A model generated the notes under the pieces. The model searched no databases. It was not told the DNA's origin and saw only the letters and a list, made by a program, of their open reading frames with translations. A DNA stretch of 64,000 nucleotides from Caprimulgus europaeus (taxonomy: Eukaryota; Chordata; Aves; Caprimulgiformes; Caprimulgidae), in NCBI GenBank assembly GCA_907165065.1, contig OU015528.1, positions 21,528,015-21,592,014 on the forward strand, given 5' to 3'. Shown here piece by piece: positions 13,828 to 25,400 of this stretch. A program made the position numbers and the translations under genes. Within the stretch, counting starts at the first letter, position 1. Each line of letters opens with the position of its first letter.

Positions 13828-16156
13828 CTGCAAAAATGTCAGAGGAAAAAACATGAGAACGTTGCATGAAGTAGAAGCTATACAAAGATGTGCAGATGGG
13901 CAAGGGTGTACCAAATACAGAGGCAATGGAGTTTTGTCCGTATACCTTTCTGATGAACTATTCTGATGAATAAATATGCTGGCAACCAGATCATGACTCT
14001 CATTGTAGGTACTGTTGCACTCAGCCACTTGAGTATACCTACTGCCCCAGAAAGTAAAGCGCTGTCTCATGAAGTAATCATGGCCTACATCACTAAAAAT
14101 CCTTCTAGAAACCAAGACTAGTTTTACACACTATTATTTTAACATAAAATGTCTCCATTAATGTAATGGGATGAAAAGAATCAACAGACTTATAACACTT
14201 GCCATATGCAAAGAACAGATTACAAATGTAATAGTAGAGATTAAAAAACAAAACAAAAAAAACCAACCACCCAAAATCCCCCAAAAAACAGGAAAGCAGC
14301 ATTAGGAATATAGAGAAAGGTGAAATGCGTGGCGAGAGTCACTTCTTCCAGCTTTTAGCTGTCTGATTTAGATCTCTTCAGTACCTGTGCCCCTCTGCCT
14401 CTATCAAGGAGCACCTTCACAAAGCCATTTATTTCACATGTTTAAACATCTAAGAATAGTGTCAACTGCTGAATGGAGGTGCCTCTCTCATTGGCTTTAG
14501 AGGGACCTCGGGCAACTACTTTAAAATCCATGGCCACATTTTTAGCAGCTGAAGTTAGGCAGCAGATAGCTTGTTGACTTCTTTCCAACTCAAGGCACGC
14601 TGCCGGTAAGATTCTTCTTTATACAGAAATAGAATCAGGCTGCAGCTGACTCTAGAGTGTTTCACAAACAGTCATCAGCTGAGGAACAGGAAACAACAGG
14701 TCTGGGTGAAAATGAGATTCCAGGCACCAGGGCTTGCTGTGGGCCACCCAGAAAAGGACTGGGCAGTCCTGGTGAACACCAAGTTGATCATGAGCCAGTA
14801 ATGTGCCCTTGCTGCAAAGAAGGCAAATGGCATCCTGAGCTGCATGAGGAGGAGTGCTGCAAGCAGGTTGAGGGAAGTGATTCTTCCTCTCTACTCAGCT
14901 CTGGCAAGGCCATGCCTGGAGTGCTGCGTCCAGTTCTGGGCTCCCCAGTACAAGAGGGACATGGCCATACTGGAGAGAGTCCAGCAAAGGGCCATGAAGA
15001 TTGCCTAAGGAACTAGAGCACCTCTTATATTAGGAAAGACTGAGAGAGCTGGAATTGTTCAGCCTAGAGAAGAGAAGGCTCAGGGGGGGATCTCATCAAT
15101 GTCTGTAAACACCTGAAGGGAGGGTGAAAAGAGGACAGAACCAGGCTCCTGCTAGTGGTGCCCCGTGACAGAACCAGAGGCAATGGGCACGAACTGAAAC
15201 ACAGGAGGTTCCCAGGAAACACTTTTTTACTTTGAGGGTGACAAGGCACTGCCACAGGCTGTCCAGGGAGCTTGTGGAATCTCCCTCCTGGGATATATTC
15301 AAAAGTCATCTGGACATGGTCCTGTGCAACGCGCTGTAGGTGACCCCACTTGGGCATGGAGAGCTGAATCAAATGACCTCTAGAGGTCCCTGCCAACTTC
15401 AATAATTCTGCAATATGTGAGTAGAACAGGATAGGCTTATAGCTCACTTCTGCAAAAGCCTGTTTTGCTACATGCTCCCTCAGTTAAGCAGGAGGGTAAA
15501 TGTAGCATAAAAAAACCCAGGAACAAACAATTCTTTTTCTCCTTCTGATGAAAAGGACAATCCATAAGGTACCAGTTTATGGAATTCTAGAATGCAGCAA
15601 TCTCTGACAACAACCTAAGGGACTCAATCCACTTCATGCACTTTGGCAACATTTATACAGTTTGCTGTGCCACTAAAGCATCGCAGCATTGAGTTTATTG
15701 TGGGATCTCAGAATACTGCACTTCTCATTGAGAAAATAAATAATGGACTCTAAGACAGAAAGAATTACATTGTATTCTCTCACACTATGAAATGAATATT
15801 TCAGAAGATGTTTATGAGTCCCTTCTTTCTTGCCTCCATTCAGGACAACTGAGAAATCCAAAAGAGAACTCTCCATCCCATAAATGCATATTTTATATGC
15901 TTATCAGGAGACAACAATTAACAGTTTGCTGCACTGATCCAAAGTCCACTGACAACAGTGGGAAGACTCCCGCTGTCATCACTGCCCTAAGGATCTTATG
16001 GGTGGCTAGCTGTGCTTTTTATTTCCCACTGAAGGCCTTCCTGTGACAGGTCTGTAATCATGGTTAAAAATTACTGTAGCAAACCCCCTGCCTTAAGCTA
16101 TCATCAAATGCATTTTTAAATTACAGGAAATAAATGTTAATGTTGTTGTCACTCAC
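13828..16156 (-). other. ST7: ST7 intron containing a CR1
   Basis: A 2329-bp intron between the MQKAW and CATAY exons. The CR1 at 14738-15420 fills about a third of it; I see nothing else. Confidence 0.85.
14738..15420 (+). repeat. CR1 LINE, older 5'-truncated copy
   Basis: The same CR1 3' organisation can be followed, but more diverged: CCAGTTCTGGGCTCCCCAGT, GAATTGTTCAGCCTAGAGAA, CTGCCACAGGCTGTCCAGGG, AATGACCTCTAGAGGTCCCT and a decayed tail near 15405-15420 (AATAATTCTGCAATATGTGA). The coding frame is broken in several places. It lies antisense to ST7 in the intron between the MQKAW and CATAY exons. The exact 5' edge is uncertain by some tens of bases. Confidence 0.9.
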
Positions 16157-16232
16157 TCATTCAATTCCAAAGCTTCATGTGCTGCAGAAATTCGGGCTTG
16201 GGGGTTTCTCTCTCTCCAGGCTTTTTGCATTA
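16157..16232 (-). CDS. ST7: ST7 coding exon: MQKAWRERNPQARISAAHEA segment
   Basis: This 76-bp exon is too short to stand out as an open frame and was found by matching the protein between its neighbours. It starts TA (completing Ile), codes MQKAWRERNPQARISAAHEA then LELN, and ends GA, the first two bases of Glu. The acceptor is TATTGAATAG, an AG preceded by T with the pyrimidine tract (CCTGCCTTTTTT) slightly upstream, and the donor is GTGAGT. The segment begins a helical region of the cytosolic part that resembles tetratricopeptide-type helices (inference from the alternating pattern). ELN replaces the EIN I recall in human ST7. Confidence 0.95.
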
Positions 16233-17381
16233 CTATTCAATAAAAAAGGCAGGACAGGGGCATATCAGTCTTTAGTGTTAACAAGGAGAATCTACAGCAT
16301 TATAATAAGAGAATTTATTGCTCTCAGCCTGAGCGTTTCAAGGAGCTCAGTGATCCCTCCAAAGGTACATATTCAACATGAGCTTTTGTCCCAAATACAC
16401 AGTTTTGTTCTTTTATTTAATCAAACTTATATCCATAAGAAAATCTGGTTGAGAGATCATGCCATGTGCACTGTCACATACAGAGGTGATAAGCAGCTTT
16501 CTTCTCTTGGGGAAGTAGATTTCACAGGGCACAAAAGAATAAAGTGACAGCTAGAATCTTATTCTAGTTTCTTACTGTGCTGTTGCTTTCAGTTAATGTT
16601 AAATGCAAACAGCATCCAGGCTAATCAGACCACCTTGTAATTAGCCCACTGAGTTGGGAAAATAGGATTCCTGTTTATTGTGTGTCAAAAAAGCACAGTA
16701 TGTTCTCCTTTGTACTTAGGAATGGAGTGACCAATGGTCAGTATCTCTCCTTTTCCTAGAGACAAAGGAGATTGGTCTCTTCAGAGGCAAATTCTGATGA
16801 TCAAAATCATTGCTGTACGTTTTTAGCAGAACCAAAGTCTGCACATGGACTTAACTGTAAAGGCTTAATACAACTAAATCTGCTGCTTACATCCAATTCA
16901 GTTGTAAATGAGTTGTTCCCATTTTTTGCAGAGCTTTTAACTACATCAGGGAATGAAATACAAGGACTCAAGTTTTACATAGCTCTCTCTCTTCTGTCAG
17001 CATAGACTAAATGGGACCTGGATGATGTAACTCAACATACTACACTGCAGCTGGAGGCAAATTAAACTATACATGTTTGAAGCCCCTGCAAGAAACAAGA
17101 GGAAAAAAAACAAGTCTCTATTCTTGCAAATGGTACCTTGAAGGACTTTATCAAGAAAGTAGAACAAAATAGTGACACAAATTAGTTAGTTTATACCTAT
17201 ATAGATACTTGTTCAGATCTAAAATACTACCCATCAAACAGCAACAGCTTTCCAGGAACAATCAAACTTTTGCCTTTCCTTATGTACCTGAGAGAACTGA
17301 TGTCTCACTGCATTTTTCTTGCATCAGTTCAAAACAATCATTAACCTATTAGCAAAAACAGTTGTTAACAAGGTCTCTTAC
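16233..17381 (-). other. ST7: ST7 intron, nothing recognised
   Basis: A 1149-bp intron between the YTWVT and MQKAW exons, without repeats or open frames of note. Confidence 0.85.
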
Positions 17382-17497
17382 TAGCATCTGCCGGCCGTAA
17401 ATGATCCGTATCACATGTAAAGAATGTCTGATGGTCCTGTGCTGAAAGATTCATATCATAGTAAGTCAAAGGTTCTCTCCCTGTTACCCATGTATAC
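17382..17497 (-). CDS. ST7: ST7 coding exon: [20 protein letters not shown] segment
   Basis: This 116-bp exon (1 + 38 codons + 1) codes [20 protein letters not shown], then [18 protein letters not shown]. The acceptor ends TGTCTGCAG and the donor is GTAAGA after a single A, which joins TA of the next exon to make Ile. It is one of the most conserved parts of the ST7 family. The REPLTYYD and HLRPADA wording is that of ST7; ST7L, as I remember it, has KEPLTYYD and FLRPSDT here, so this exon helps fix the paralogue. A Thr at CDTD differs from the Ser I recall in human. No function is assigned to individual residues. Confidence 0.96.
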
Positions 17498-18065
17498 CTG
17501 CAGACATGCCAACAAAGAGACATTTTCGTTAATGAGGTCACACTTGCCAAAATTAATCTAGAAAAGAATCCTAGATGTTAGAGATGGGCATAGCCTACTA
17601 AGTTCACCCAGGCAATCCTCTAAGCAACATGCACTGCGTTTCACTGTACTGTGATGGAGCGACAGTAGCTGAACCTAAGCTAATAAGGATGTTGGAAAGC
17701 ACACACCGGAAACCAGTAACACGCATATTCAAACACTAAGACTACATGAAACCTACATATAATTCATTAGGTTGTTTGCTATAACAGATTTGAACAGAAT
17801 TACTGTATTAATAGTACCAGGTACACTGCACTTCAGTTTTCAATTTTTTTTAAGATCACTAAAAACTGCAGAAATAACAAGTGCATGAGTATGATTTCAA
17901 ATTCCGTAATGTTCAGAAACATTTTACAAATGACAGAAAATCCTGGCATGAGCACATGTCCACAGTTGGTTCTGTTTTTCCAACTCTCATCTAGATTAAT
18001 GGAAAAGCACAACTAAGGTCTTTAGCCCAGTACTATGCCTGAAACTGTAACATGGTAGCACTTAC
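17498..18065 (-). other. ST7: ST7 short intron
   Basis: A 568-bp intron between the CKVWR and YTWVT exons, with nothing else recognised. Confidence 0.85.
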
Positions 18066-18120
18066 CGATTATATTCCGCTCCTCTGAACAGATTTAAAGG
18101 ATTTCGCCAGACTTTGCATT
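18066..18120 (-). CDS. ST7: ST7 coding exon: [17 protein letters not shown] segment
   Basis: This short 55-bp exon begins with AA, which completes the Glu codon started in the previous exon, codes [17 protein letters not shown], and ends with CG, the first two bases of an Arg codon. The acceptor is TTTATGACAG and the donor is GTAAGT. It corresponds to about residues 132-150 of ST7, just after the variable Ser-rich loop and at the start of the long cytosolic part. The residues match the ST7 and ST7L families, so this exon alone does not separate the paralogues. It lies only 568 bp from the next exon in the transcript, the shortest intron in the window. Confidence 0.95.
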
Positions 18121-21100
18121 CTGTCATAAACAGAAATACACAATAATGAATCTCTCCCAAATTACAATGGTACTTGAGATTTATCAGAAACATGTTACCT
18201 TCTAATGTGCCTTGTTAAATAACTTCTAGTTTTTGTAGGTACAAATAGAAAAAGAAAAAAAAATCAAGAGCATAGAGATGCAGGTACTCAGGCTGTTATT
18301 CCTTTTTAAATAATAATTTCATTACAAATTAGTGTCAAGAAATGTAATTATTCCAGACAAATAACCACTAACAGAGCTCCAAACACCAGATGAAAAGATA
18401 ATACAGATTAGTTCCAGGACTCACATTTACCATAAAGCAGAATTTAAGAGGGATCACACTGGGTTACTGCACTGAAAACCAGCAATTAGCTCAGTCTCTG
18501 TGGACTTGTTATTTCTAAGAAAAACTTCACTGTCTAGTTAATACTGTAAATCACTGAGAATCTCAGCTACAGTTGCCAAATTTAATTCCTGCTTAGCTCA
18601 TGAAGTAAAAAATCCATAGCAACATCTGCTGACTTTACTTAAAGGGTTGACAAAGGATGCTGAAGTTGATTGGCAGAGGAAAGTTCATTGCATTGGAAAG
18701 CATTTTGTACTTTTCTCTCGGGGTGTAGGGGCGGGGGGCAACTTAATACCTGTTGCATTAAGGAAAGAGATAGAAATACAGAACGGCAAGTCAAGCCTTT
18801 CTCTTTTCCCATGGACCTAGCTCCCACTTCTCAGTAAAGGTGCTAAAGTGGCACCTAATACCTGCATGAAACAGAGATGGGAAAAGGGAAGATGTTTGGG
18901 AAGAGAGCATTGATTATGCATCTGCATCCTTCAGCTAACCATTAGGTAGCTAATATTAGAAAGCTCCACTGGTTTACTCAGCAAAAGTGCTCGACTGCCA
19001 CTCAGCCGTCCTGTTGTGCAGCCAGAGGGTACGGCTGTTTGGAAGCTTCAGTCTGATAGTTTTTACATAATACAACTTTCAAACCATAGTAAATATTAAA
19101 AAAACATGAGCCTTCTGAGTTCCAGAGGTACAATTCAATGGCTTAGCTTACTCTATTTGCAACCAATAAGATTAAGCAACAACTATTTGATCACAGCGAC
19201 ACCATTCTTTTGCTGTCCTATTTAAATCTAAGGGGTTATACTTTATCCGAAGCATGCAGCACTTCAGCACTGCAGCAGGGAAAGTGGGAACTGGGGAACA
19301 AAAAGGGGAGGTGAAGAAGGGATTTTATTACCACCTCCTCCTGCCCTGGGGGTAGTTTGGCATCCCTCTGGCTAGTTCAACCTGATGTGATCTTTGTTGC
19401 TTTTATCTTGGTATCTGCCGATACCCTGGTCTCAGCACAATTCTTCTGACCTTTCTGAAGACAAAGATATCTACTGCAACATTCTACCACAGTTAAACAT
19501 CTACATAGGAAAACATGGTGAGCCAAGTGAAAGAGCCATCTTCACCTCGCTAGATAGTGAAAGAAATGTCCCAGTGTTGATGCCTGGTGACCTGAAAAGG
19601 TCATAAACAAATAATATAACTATGTCCTTATTTTATATAAGCCATTAGGATTTACTGAAGATTAATCTTTCAGCTCCTTGTTCAATGATCAATTTTTGAG
19701 CACCAATATCTTTCTGAAGGTGCGAATAACAGGCTATCCCTACAGGCACACTATCCAGAGATACTGTGAGTCCCAACTCATAGCCTTGTGTGTCAGTGCA
19801 CTGGAAGCAAACACACTACACTCCTTGACTATTTCTTTATATCAGAAAAGTCAAGATGCCTGGGTGAACCTCATTAGTCAAAATACTGTGCCTTCTTCTT
19901 TAAACAACGGCAGCCTTTCAGAGCTGCTGAAGTGCGACCGAGCACACTGATGAGTGCACACAGGTGTTTCCAAGCCACCCCATGCTTTCTGCCAGTTCAT
20001 CCAAATCTAATACCCTGGACCATGCAGTGTTGCTATTCACAGCCTCTCCTCAGATGGGAATGACAACAGCTGAATTTGCTGTGCTATAGGGAGGCTTCCA
20101 TAAGTAGAAATACTCAGTAGAGAGCAAGGTTTTCTTGAGGCTACCTATTTTATTTGACCTGTGAGTTCAAAGCTAATTTTTGCTTGCTTGTTTTCATGAA
20201 CATTGAAGAGCAGAAATAAAATTTGCCAGGTACAGACATAGGCACCTTAGCTGCTAAACAATAATGTTTTCTCCATAACCAAATTTGGGTTTTTTTCATT
20301 CATTTTTCTTCACTTGTTAATTCTGATATATTTTTAAAGCCCGCAGAGGAAATAAATTTAATGAAACTATAATTGATTCTCAGGGCACATCCCTAATGAA
20401 AGCTAAATTAATTTCCAATATTAAGATTATGGTCTGTATGCCAAGCTAGGAATAAAACAGGTAAGCTTTGTTTTACAGTCGAGGAACACAAGCCAAGATG
20501 CTCCTGCCCTGACTTTAACAGCGGGTATCTCCCGCTCAAGCCAGAAACTATAGCACTTCAGCATCCTCATTACTCATGGGCTAAGCTTTCAACTCATTCC
20601 CCCCAGGTAGCTGAGTCACCCAAGCAGGGAGACAAGTTCTCCTGGGACTCCGAGGACCTTCATTCCCCAAAGATGAGTGCTTGGGGGGCTGATTAATTTT
20701 AGGCAGGCTGGCCTGTCTCTCAGAGGAACCATCCCTGGGCACCCGGGCTCTGGACTCCAGTGCCTCAGCAGAATCCCGAAGCCTGTGACATGAACAAAGT
20801 GACTTGCAAGGATAGCTCCCCTGCAGCAGAACTGTACTTCAAAACCGACTTCCTCCCCTCCACCACATAAGAGCTGATTTCTTCTGACTTAACATTTTTT
20901 TTCACCAGAGCAAATAAACATGGACTCATTATAGTAATATATAAATGCATAACAAAAATTACAACCCATACATTTATACTGCTTCATGTAAGGCTCTCAA
21001 AACACCTCCTCAATTATACATTGATTCAGAGTAATCATATGTATTAGAAAAGAAGCCTCAGAGTGTCAAGACTGACTTTAAAGGCTTGAATGACTTGGGC

Positions 21101-22056
21101 ACCTTCAGCCTGGTTTGCAGCACCTACTCCTTGCACTGAAACTCATAGGAGCTGTGAATGTCTGTAAGCTCAGGAAAATTGAGCCCCAAACACCTGAAAT
21201 CAGCCCCCATAAACTGGAGGCTTCTTTTTAAAACCTGTGTTATAACTTTCCCAAGGTCACAAATTAAATCGGCAGCAGAGTCAGGAACAGAACAAGCCCT
21301 TAAGCTATTAGAAGCCACTGTGCTTCCACTTGCTGAAGTGAAATTCAAATGTTGTTTATGTACTACTTACATTATCTACAAAACAAAGCGATGCAAAGGC
21401 AGACGGGGATTCCCGACATCTTTTCTGAATCTTTCTTTAACAACGTTGTTATTATTCAAAAGCATTTAAATAAAACTACTGCCTGCCTTTAGAAATGCTA
21501 TTGCAGAAAGAGCACCTGCAATTTAGCAGGGCTACAACAAGGGGCAAATGGATGCGTTGGCAACGTGGCCCCTGCAGTAGGCACTGCACGAATTTGGGAA
21601 GACACAATTAGCCAGCGCAGTTAATGAAGCAGCTCTGCCTTTCCTCTGACAACAGAACAAGTTTAAAGGCAGCCTTATCCGGTCTCCCGGCTCAGCACGA
21701 GCTGATCTGTGCAGATCAGAGCCACCGGGCGCACCCAGCTGCCGCTGCGGGCCTGTGCACACGTCGAGTGTAGCACCCGCGCTGAAGAGAAGGCGGGGCG
21801 TTCCCGGGCGGGAGGGCTGGCTGCCCGTAGCGGCTATGCCGGGCAGCTCCGCGGCTCACCCGCTGCCCGTCAGCCGACACCGCCCGCGACGTCCCTCCTC
21901 CGGCACACAGAGAAGGTTTTCCCCCGCGCGGAGGGACCCTGGGCACGGGAAGCTGAAGAAGGCACGCTGCAGCTGCACACCGCCGAGAGAGCCAAGGGAG
22001 CGGCGGCGGCTCCCGCCGGCCCAGGGGTGACACCCGCGCCCGCCCCCGCCGCTCAC
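18121..22056 (-). other. ST7: ST7 intron ending in the CpG island
   Basis: A 3936-bp intron between the IFEWW and CKVWR exons. Positions 18121-21675 are ordinary AT-rich sequence; from about 21680 it enters the CpG island. A GT-rich/G-run spot (GGGGCGGGGGGC) lies near 18729. Confidence 0.85.
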
Positions 22057-22490
22057 CTGAGACGCTCTGCCGGCTGGAGTCCGCGTCCCCGCTGGCGGCG
22101 CCGGCGCTGCTGGGCGCGCTGTTGTCCACGCCGCCCAGCAGAGGGCGCAAGTGGCTCACCGAGACCTGCTCGATGAAGGAGGTCCCGTACTTGCGGAAGT
22201 ACCACCACTCGAAGATCTGCAACACACCGGGAGAGCGCGCCGCGTCAGCCACCGCCCCGCCCGCGCCGCCGGTAGCGGCTGCCCGAGTCCTCAGTCCGCT
22301 CTCCCGGCCCTCAGCACTGCGCCCGAGCCGTGACAGGGAAGAGGCGCGGCCAGGAGACGCCGGTCCCCCCCGGGTCCGCGCCGCCCTCCCTCCCCTCGCA
22401 TCCCCGGAGAGGCACGTACCAGCGCCTTCCCGAGGAGCACCGAGGACCGTCCGCCCTCCCGCCGGCCTCCCCTCCCCTCCCTCCCTGCGG
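21680..22490. promoter_or_regulatory. CpG island centred on the IFEWW exon of ST7
   Basis: From about 21680 to 22490 the sequence turns abruptly GC-rich with dense CpG, while the flanks on both sides are AT-rich. GC-box-like strings are present (for example GGCGGGGCG near 21790 and several CCGCCC). The island covers the 160-bp coding exon and about 270-380 bp of intron on each side. It is not at the gene's normal start, so it could be an internal or antisense promoter, or simply an exon region raised in GC by biased gene conversion. An 8-bp palindrome with a 2-bp spacer (CTGATCTG TG CAGATCAG, 21702-21719) sits at its left edge. No TATA box is evident. Confidence 0.75.
22057..22216 (-). CDS. 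ST7: ST7 coding exon: [11 protein letters not shown] segment with Ala/Ser-rich loop
   Basis: This 160-bp exon (53 codons plus one base) reads [17 protein letters not shown], then [15 protein letters not shown], then an Ala/Ser/Gly/Asp-rich loop ([16 protein letters not shown]) and RQSVS. The acceptor ends TGTTGCAG and the donor is GTGAGC. It finishes in phase 1, and the last G completes the Glu codon of the next exon. The aromatic-rich start is part of the membrane region; the loop is probably exposed and flexible. In mammals, as I remember the protein, the loop is Asn/Ser-rich; here it is GC-rich with about 19 CpG in 160 bases, and the exon sits inside a CpG island. The frame stays open well into both flanking introns only because the island has few stops; there is no in-frame ATG upstream, so an alternative start here is not supported. 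Confidence 0.95.
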
Positions 22491-25400
22491 CATATTGAGG
22501 GCTTAGATTTGATCCAGGTTCGTGCCGAATCCGGCAAATCGTTTTAAAAACCTGGTATACAGGAGGTGAAATATCTCAATCTGTCAGGAAAAAAAAAAAA
22601 AAGAAACAAAAAGAAAAAAACAGAAGTGGTTTTGGGTTTTGTTTGTTTGTTTTAAGCCAAAGAATCTTACATCCACATTATTTGTTTTAAAGGCATTTAA
22701 ATTGTCTTCTGGTAAAAATAAACAGGAGGCAAGCGCCATCCTGTTTGCCACTAGCCACATAAATGGGATGCCGCAGTCAGGAGTACCCTCGCCTCATCTT
22801 TCCCCAGCTCCCTCTGCAGTCAGGTGAAAGTGAGGAAAAGCAGGTTTGCTTGTTTTTCCAGTAATGCTTCCAAAGGAATTCACAGAGTTTAATTTAAAAA
22901 ATGTTTAAAATACCAAACAAACTCCAGGAAGCTGAATTCTGTTCCTTTTAGGATTCCCACCCCCCACCCAAACTGAACTACGTTTTGTTATGTTTGGCTG
23001 ACTTGGACTGATTCTGAATTAATTTTATTTTCAGGCTTTTGGTTCAGCTAGCAAATCAGAAAAAAAACATTATTTACAGAGCTCTACTTGGAAAATCATT
23101 CCACAGCCTAAAAGTACCCCTTATAATTGAAATTATATACATAAATATATACTTGTGGTATTTTCATGGAAAAATTATATTCTTGGGTAAGAAGACACTT
23201 TTTTCAGGAAACCACATAAACCTGGAAATAAAGACTATTTCATACAAATAGGGAAAAGGTTTTGACTGTAAAAACTGTAAAGGCACACACAGGTAATGAC
23301 TATGTAAAATGAGTGTATTTTCCAGTTGCACTCGAATCCTCACCCAAACATCCATATACCAACTGAAACAAAAGCAAATCAAAGGGGTTTTGAAAAAATT
23401 GGCAGTATTTTGTAATACTGATTGCACTAGAAATTGTGAGTCAACTGTCTTTGTGCTTTCCATATCACTCAGTGTTTCCATGTTTTATGACAGTGCTGAA
23501 AGCTTTTACAAAATCTCTACCAAAATAGAAGGGTTATTTATTCTTACTATAGCTAGGCACAATCAGCAACAAGTGAAAGGATTAGGTTCACATCTCTGAC
23601 ACCATCAGCATGCTGTCAAGCAGGTTCTGGTGGGCTAGCCAGGAGCTAGTGGGCTCTGGATGGCCTCTTAGGAGTCTACCTGCTGCGAAGAGGTTCAGGC
23701 TGGGCTCCACACTCTCTCTCCCACAGTATTTTTTCATTTTTAAGTTCTCTAGAGCTCTTAATATAATTGAGCTGACTTCTGTCTCCATGGGATTGTCTGT
23801 AAACAAGACATACCTTTTTTTCTTTTTTCTTTTTTCCCCCCTCTGCCTTTAAACCATTCAATTGAGAAAAGCCAGAAGATAAACCTTCTGGCAAAGCAGG
23901 AAAACATTCCTTTCCAAAGGATTCTCCAATCCATTTTGCACTGGGGCTTCCCTTAAATTCAGCTGTGTTGTTAAAGCATCTAGAGCATTCATATGGAGGA
24001 AGCTGACCCCAGCTGTGCTGGAATGGAGTGGGAATGTAGCCAGTGGCCACTTCAGACAAGTTCACACCAGAGTGCATGGCAGATCCCTTGGTCCCCAAAA
24101 ACAATCTAATAGCTCTTCTAGGAAAAATCAACAAGAAAGAAGGAAGCAGTCTGATGAGGAGAAGACAGAAGGACTATGTGAACACATAAGGGTCACAGGC
24201 ACTTGGGAAGATAAACCGATGGTCACAGAGAAACCAGAACATAAACACACACAGAATTTTCTGAACTATACGTCCCAGGCAAATCAGGGAAAACCCTCAC
24301 AGCCTGGGCAGTTCCTTATATAGGCTCCCCAGTGCGTTTGTCACTGTACTTGTTCCACTGGCACACACTTGCAGCAAAGCCCAGGTGGGAATCCCAGGAG
24401 GCAGCGACAGAATGCTGAGGAAGTATCACTGAACATTTGCTCTGCACTGACACACCTCCCCTGCCATGCACCACTGCCTCCAAATGCGGGAGATGGTGGA
24501 CAGGGAGCTGGCACAGGTGAGCCAGCTTTGCTTCTAGATGTTCTCATGCTCTTAGGCATACAACACTTTCTAAAGGGCTTAGGATCTAAATCTCATGACC
24601 TAAGAAAGCATCTTACCTAAGCAGGCGGTGTGTGGCCGACCGTGAGAGAAAGCCTGTGCCATAGACACACTCACAGATGTGCTGTGAGCATCTCTTTCTT
24701 TTCATCTTTGGAAACTTTGAAACTTGAACAAATCAAAGCTACCTGCTTTGATTCTATGTGCCCAAGGCCTCAGAAGAGTGGTTGCTAGGAATCAAAGTTT
24801 ATAGTCTTGTACAGAGGCAAAGGACACTCAGTAAAAGTATCACTGTAATTTAAGTTAGGGACTGAAGTATAGCTGCCAGACTGGCTGCTCAAAACGCTTG
24901 GCAGTTATAGACTGTATCTAACAAGCTTCATACTTTTTTTAAGAGAAGAAAAAAATAGGTTTTTTCAAAATGTGCTAATAAATTCCTGCTCATTATTTCA
25001 ATCATAATCAACTTTTAGACAAAAAGTCAGTAAAACCCAGAGGGGGAGAGTGAGCAGCGTAAGAGCATGCACTGCACTTGCGCTGCACAAATGTATACCA
25101 GCTGGAAAACTGTCACACTGAGTTTCAGTGAAACTGAGGGTACACACAGAAAGAATGTATATGTATGTGGTCACTAGTACAAGTCAGCAGAGTGATAGAA
25201 ACTGGCTGTAAGTCTGCCTCCCTAGACTTACAAATACATTAATTACTTAAAAAAACGACATTAAAGCTTGGAAATTATTTAAGGCAGCTTTGAAAAATAT
25301 TTGCAATGTTGAGTGAATCCAGTGCCAGGAAACATCAGCCAGATCTCAATGCATAACGGTCTCTTAGAAATTAAAGCCATAAATCATCATCATAATAAGC

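Noticed and set aside
14657..15447. Several open frames of 68-127 codons on both strands
   Set aside because: They fall in the older CR1 copy and its opposite strand.
21709..22176. Plus-strand open frames of up to 155 codons in the CpG island
   Set aside because: They are antisense to a real exon in very GC-rich DNA, with Arg/Ala/Pro-rich content typical of chance frames.
21716..22537. A 273-codon minus-strand open frame through the IFEWW exon
   Set aside because: It begins at TTG, has no ATG before the exon, and runs past the splice donor; it is open only because the CpG island has few stops. Only 22057-22216 is supported as coding.
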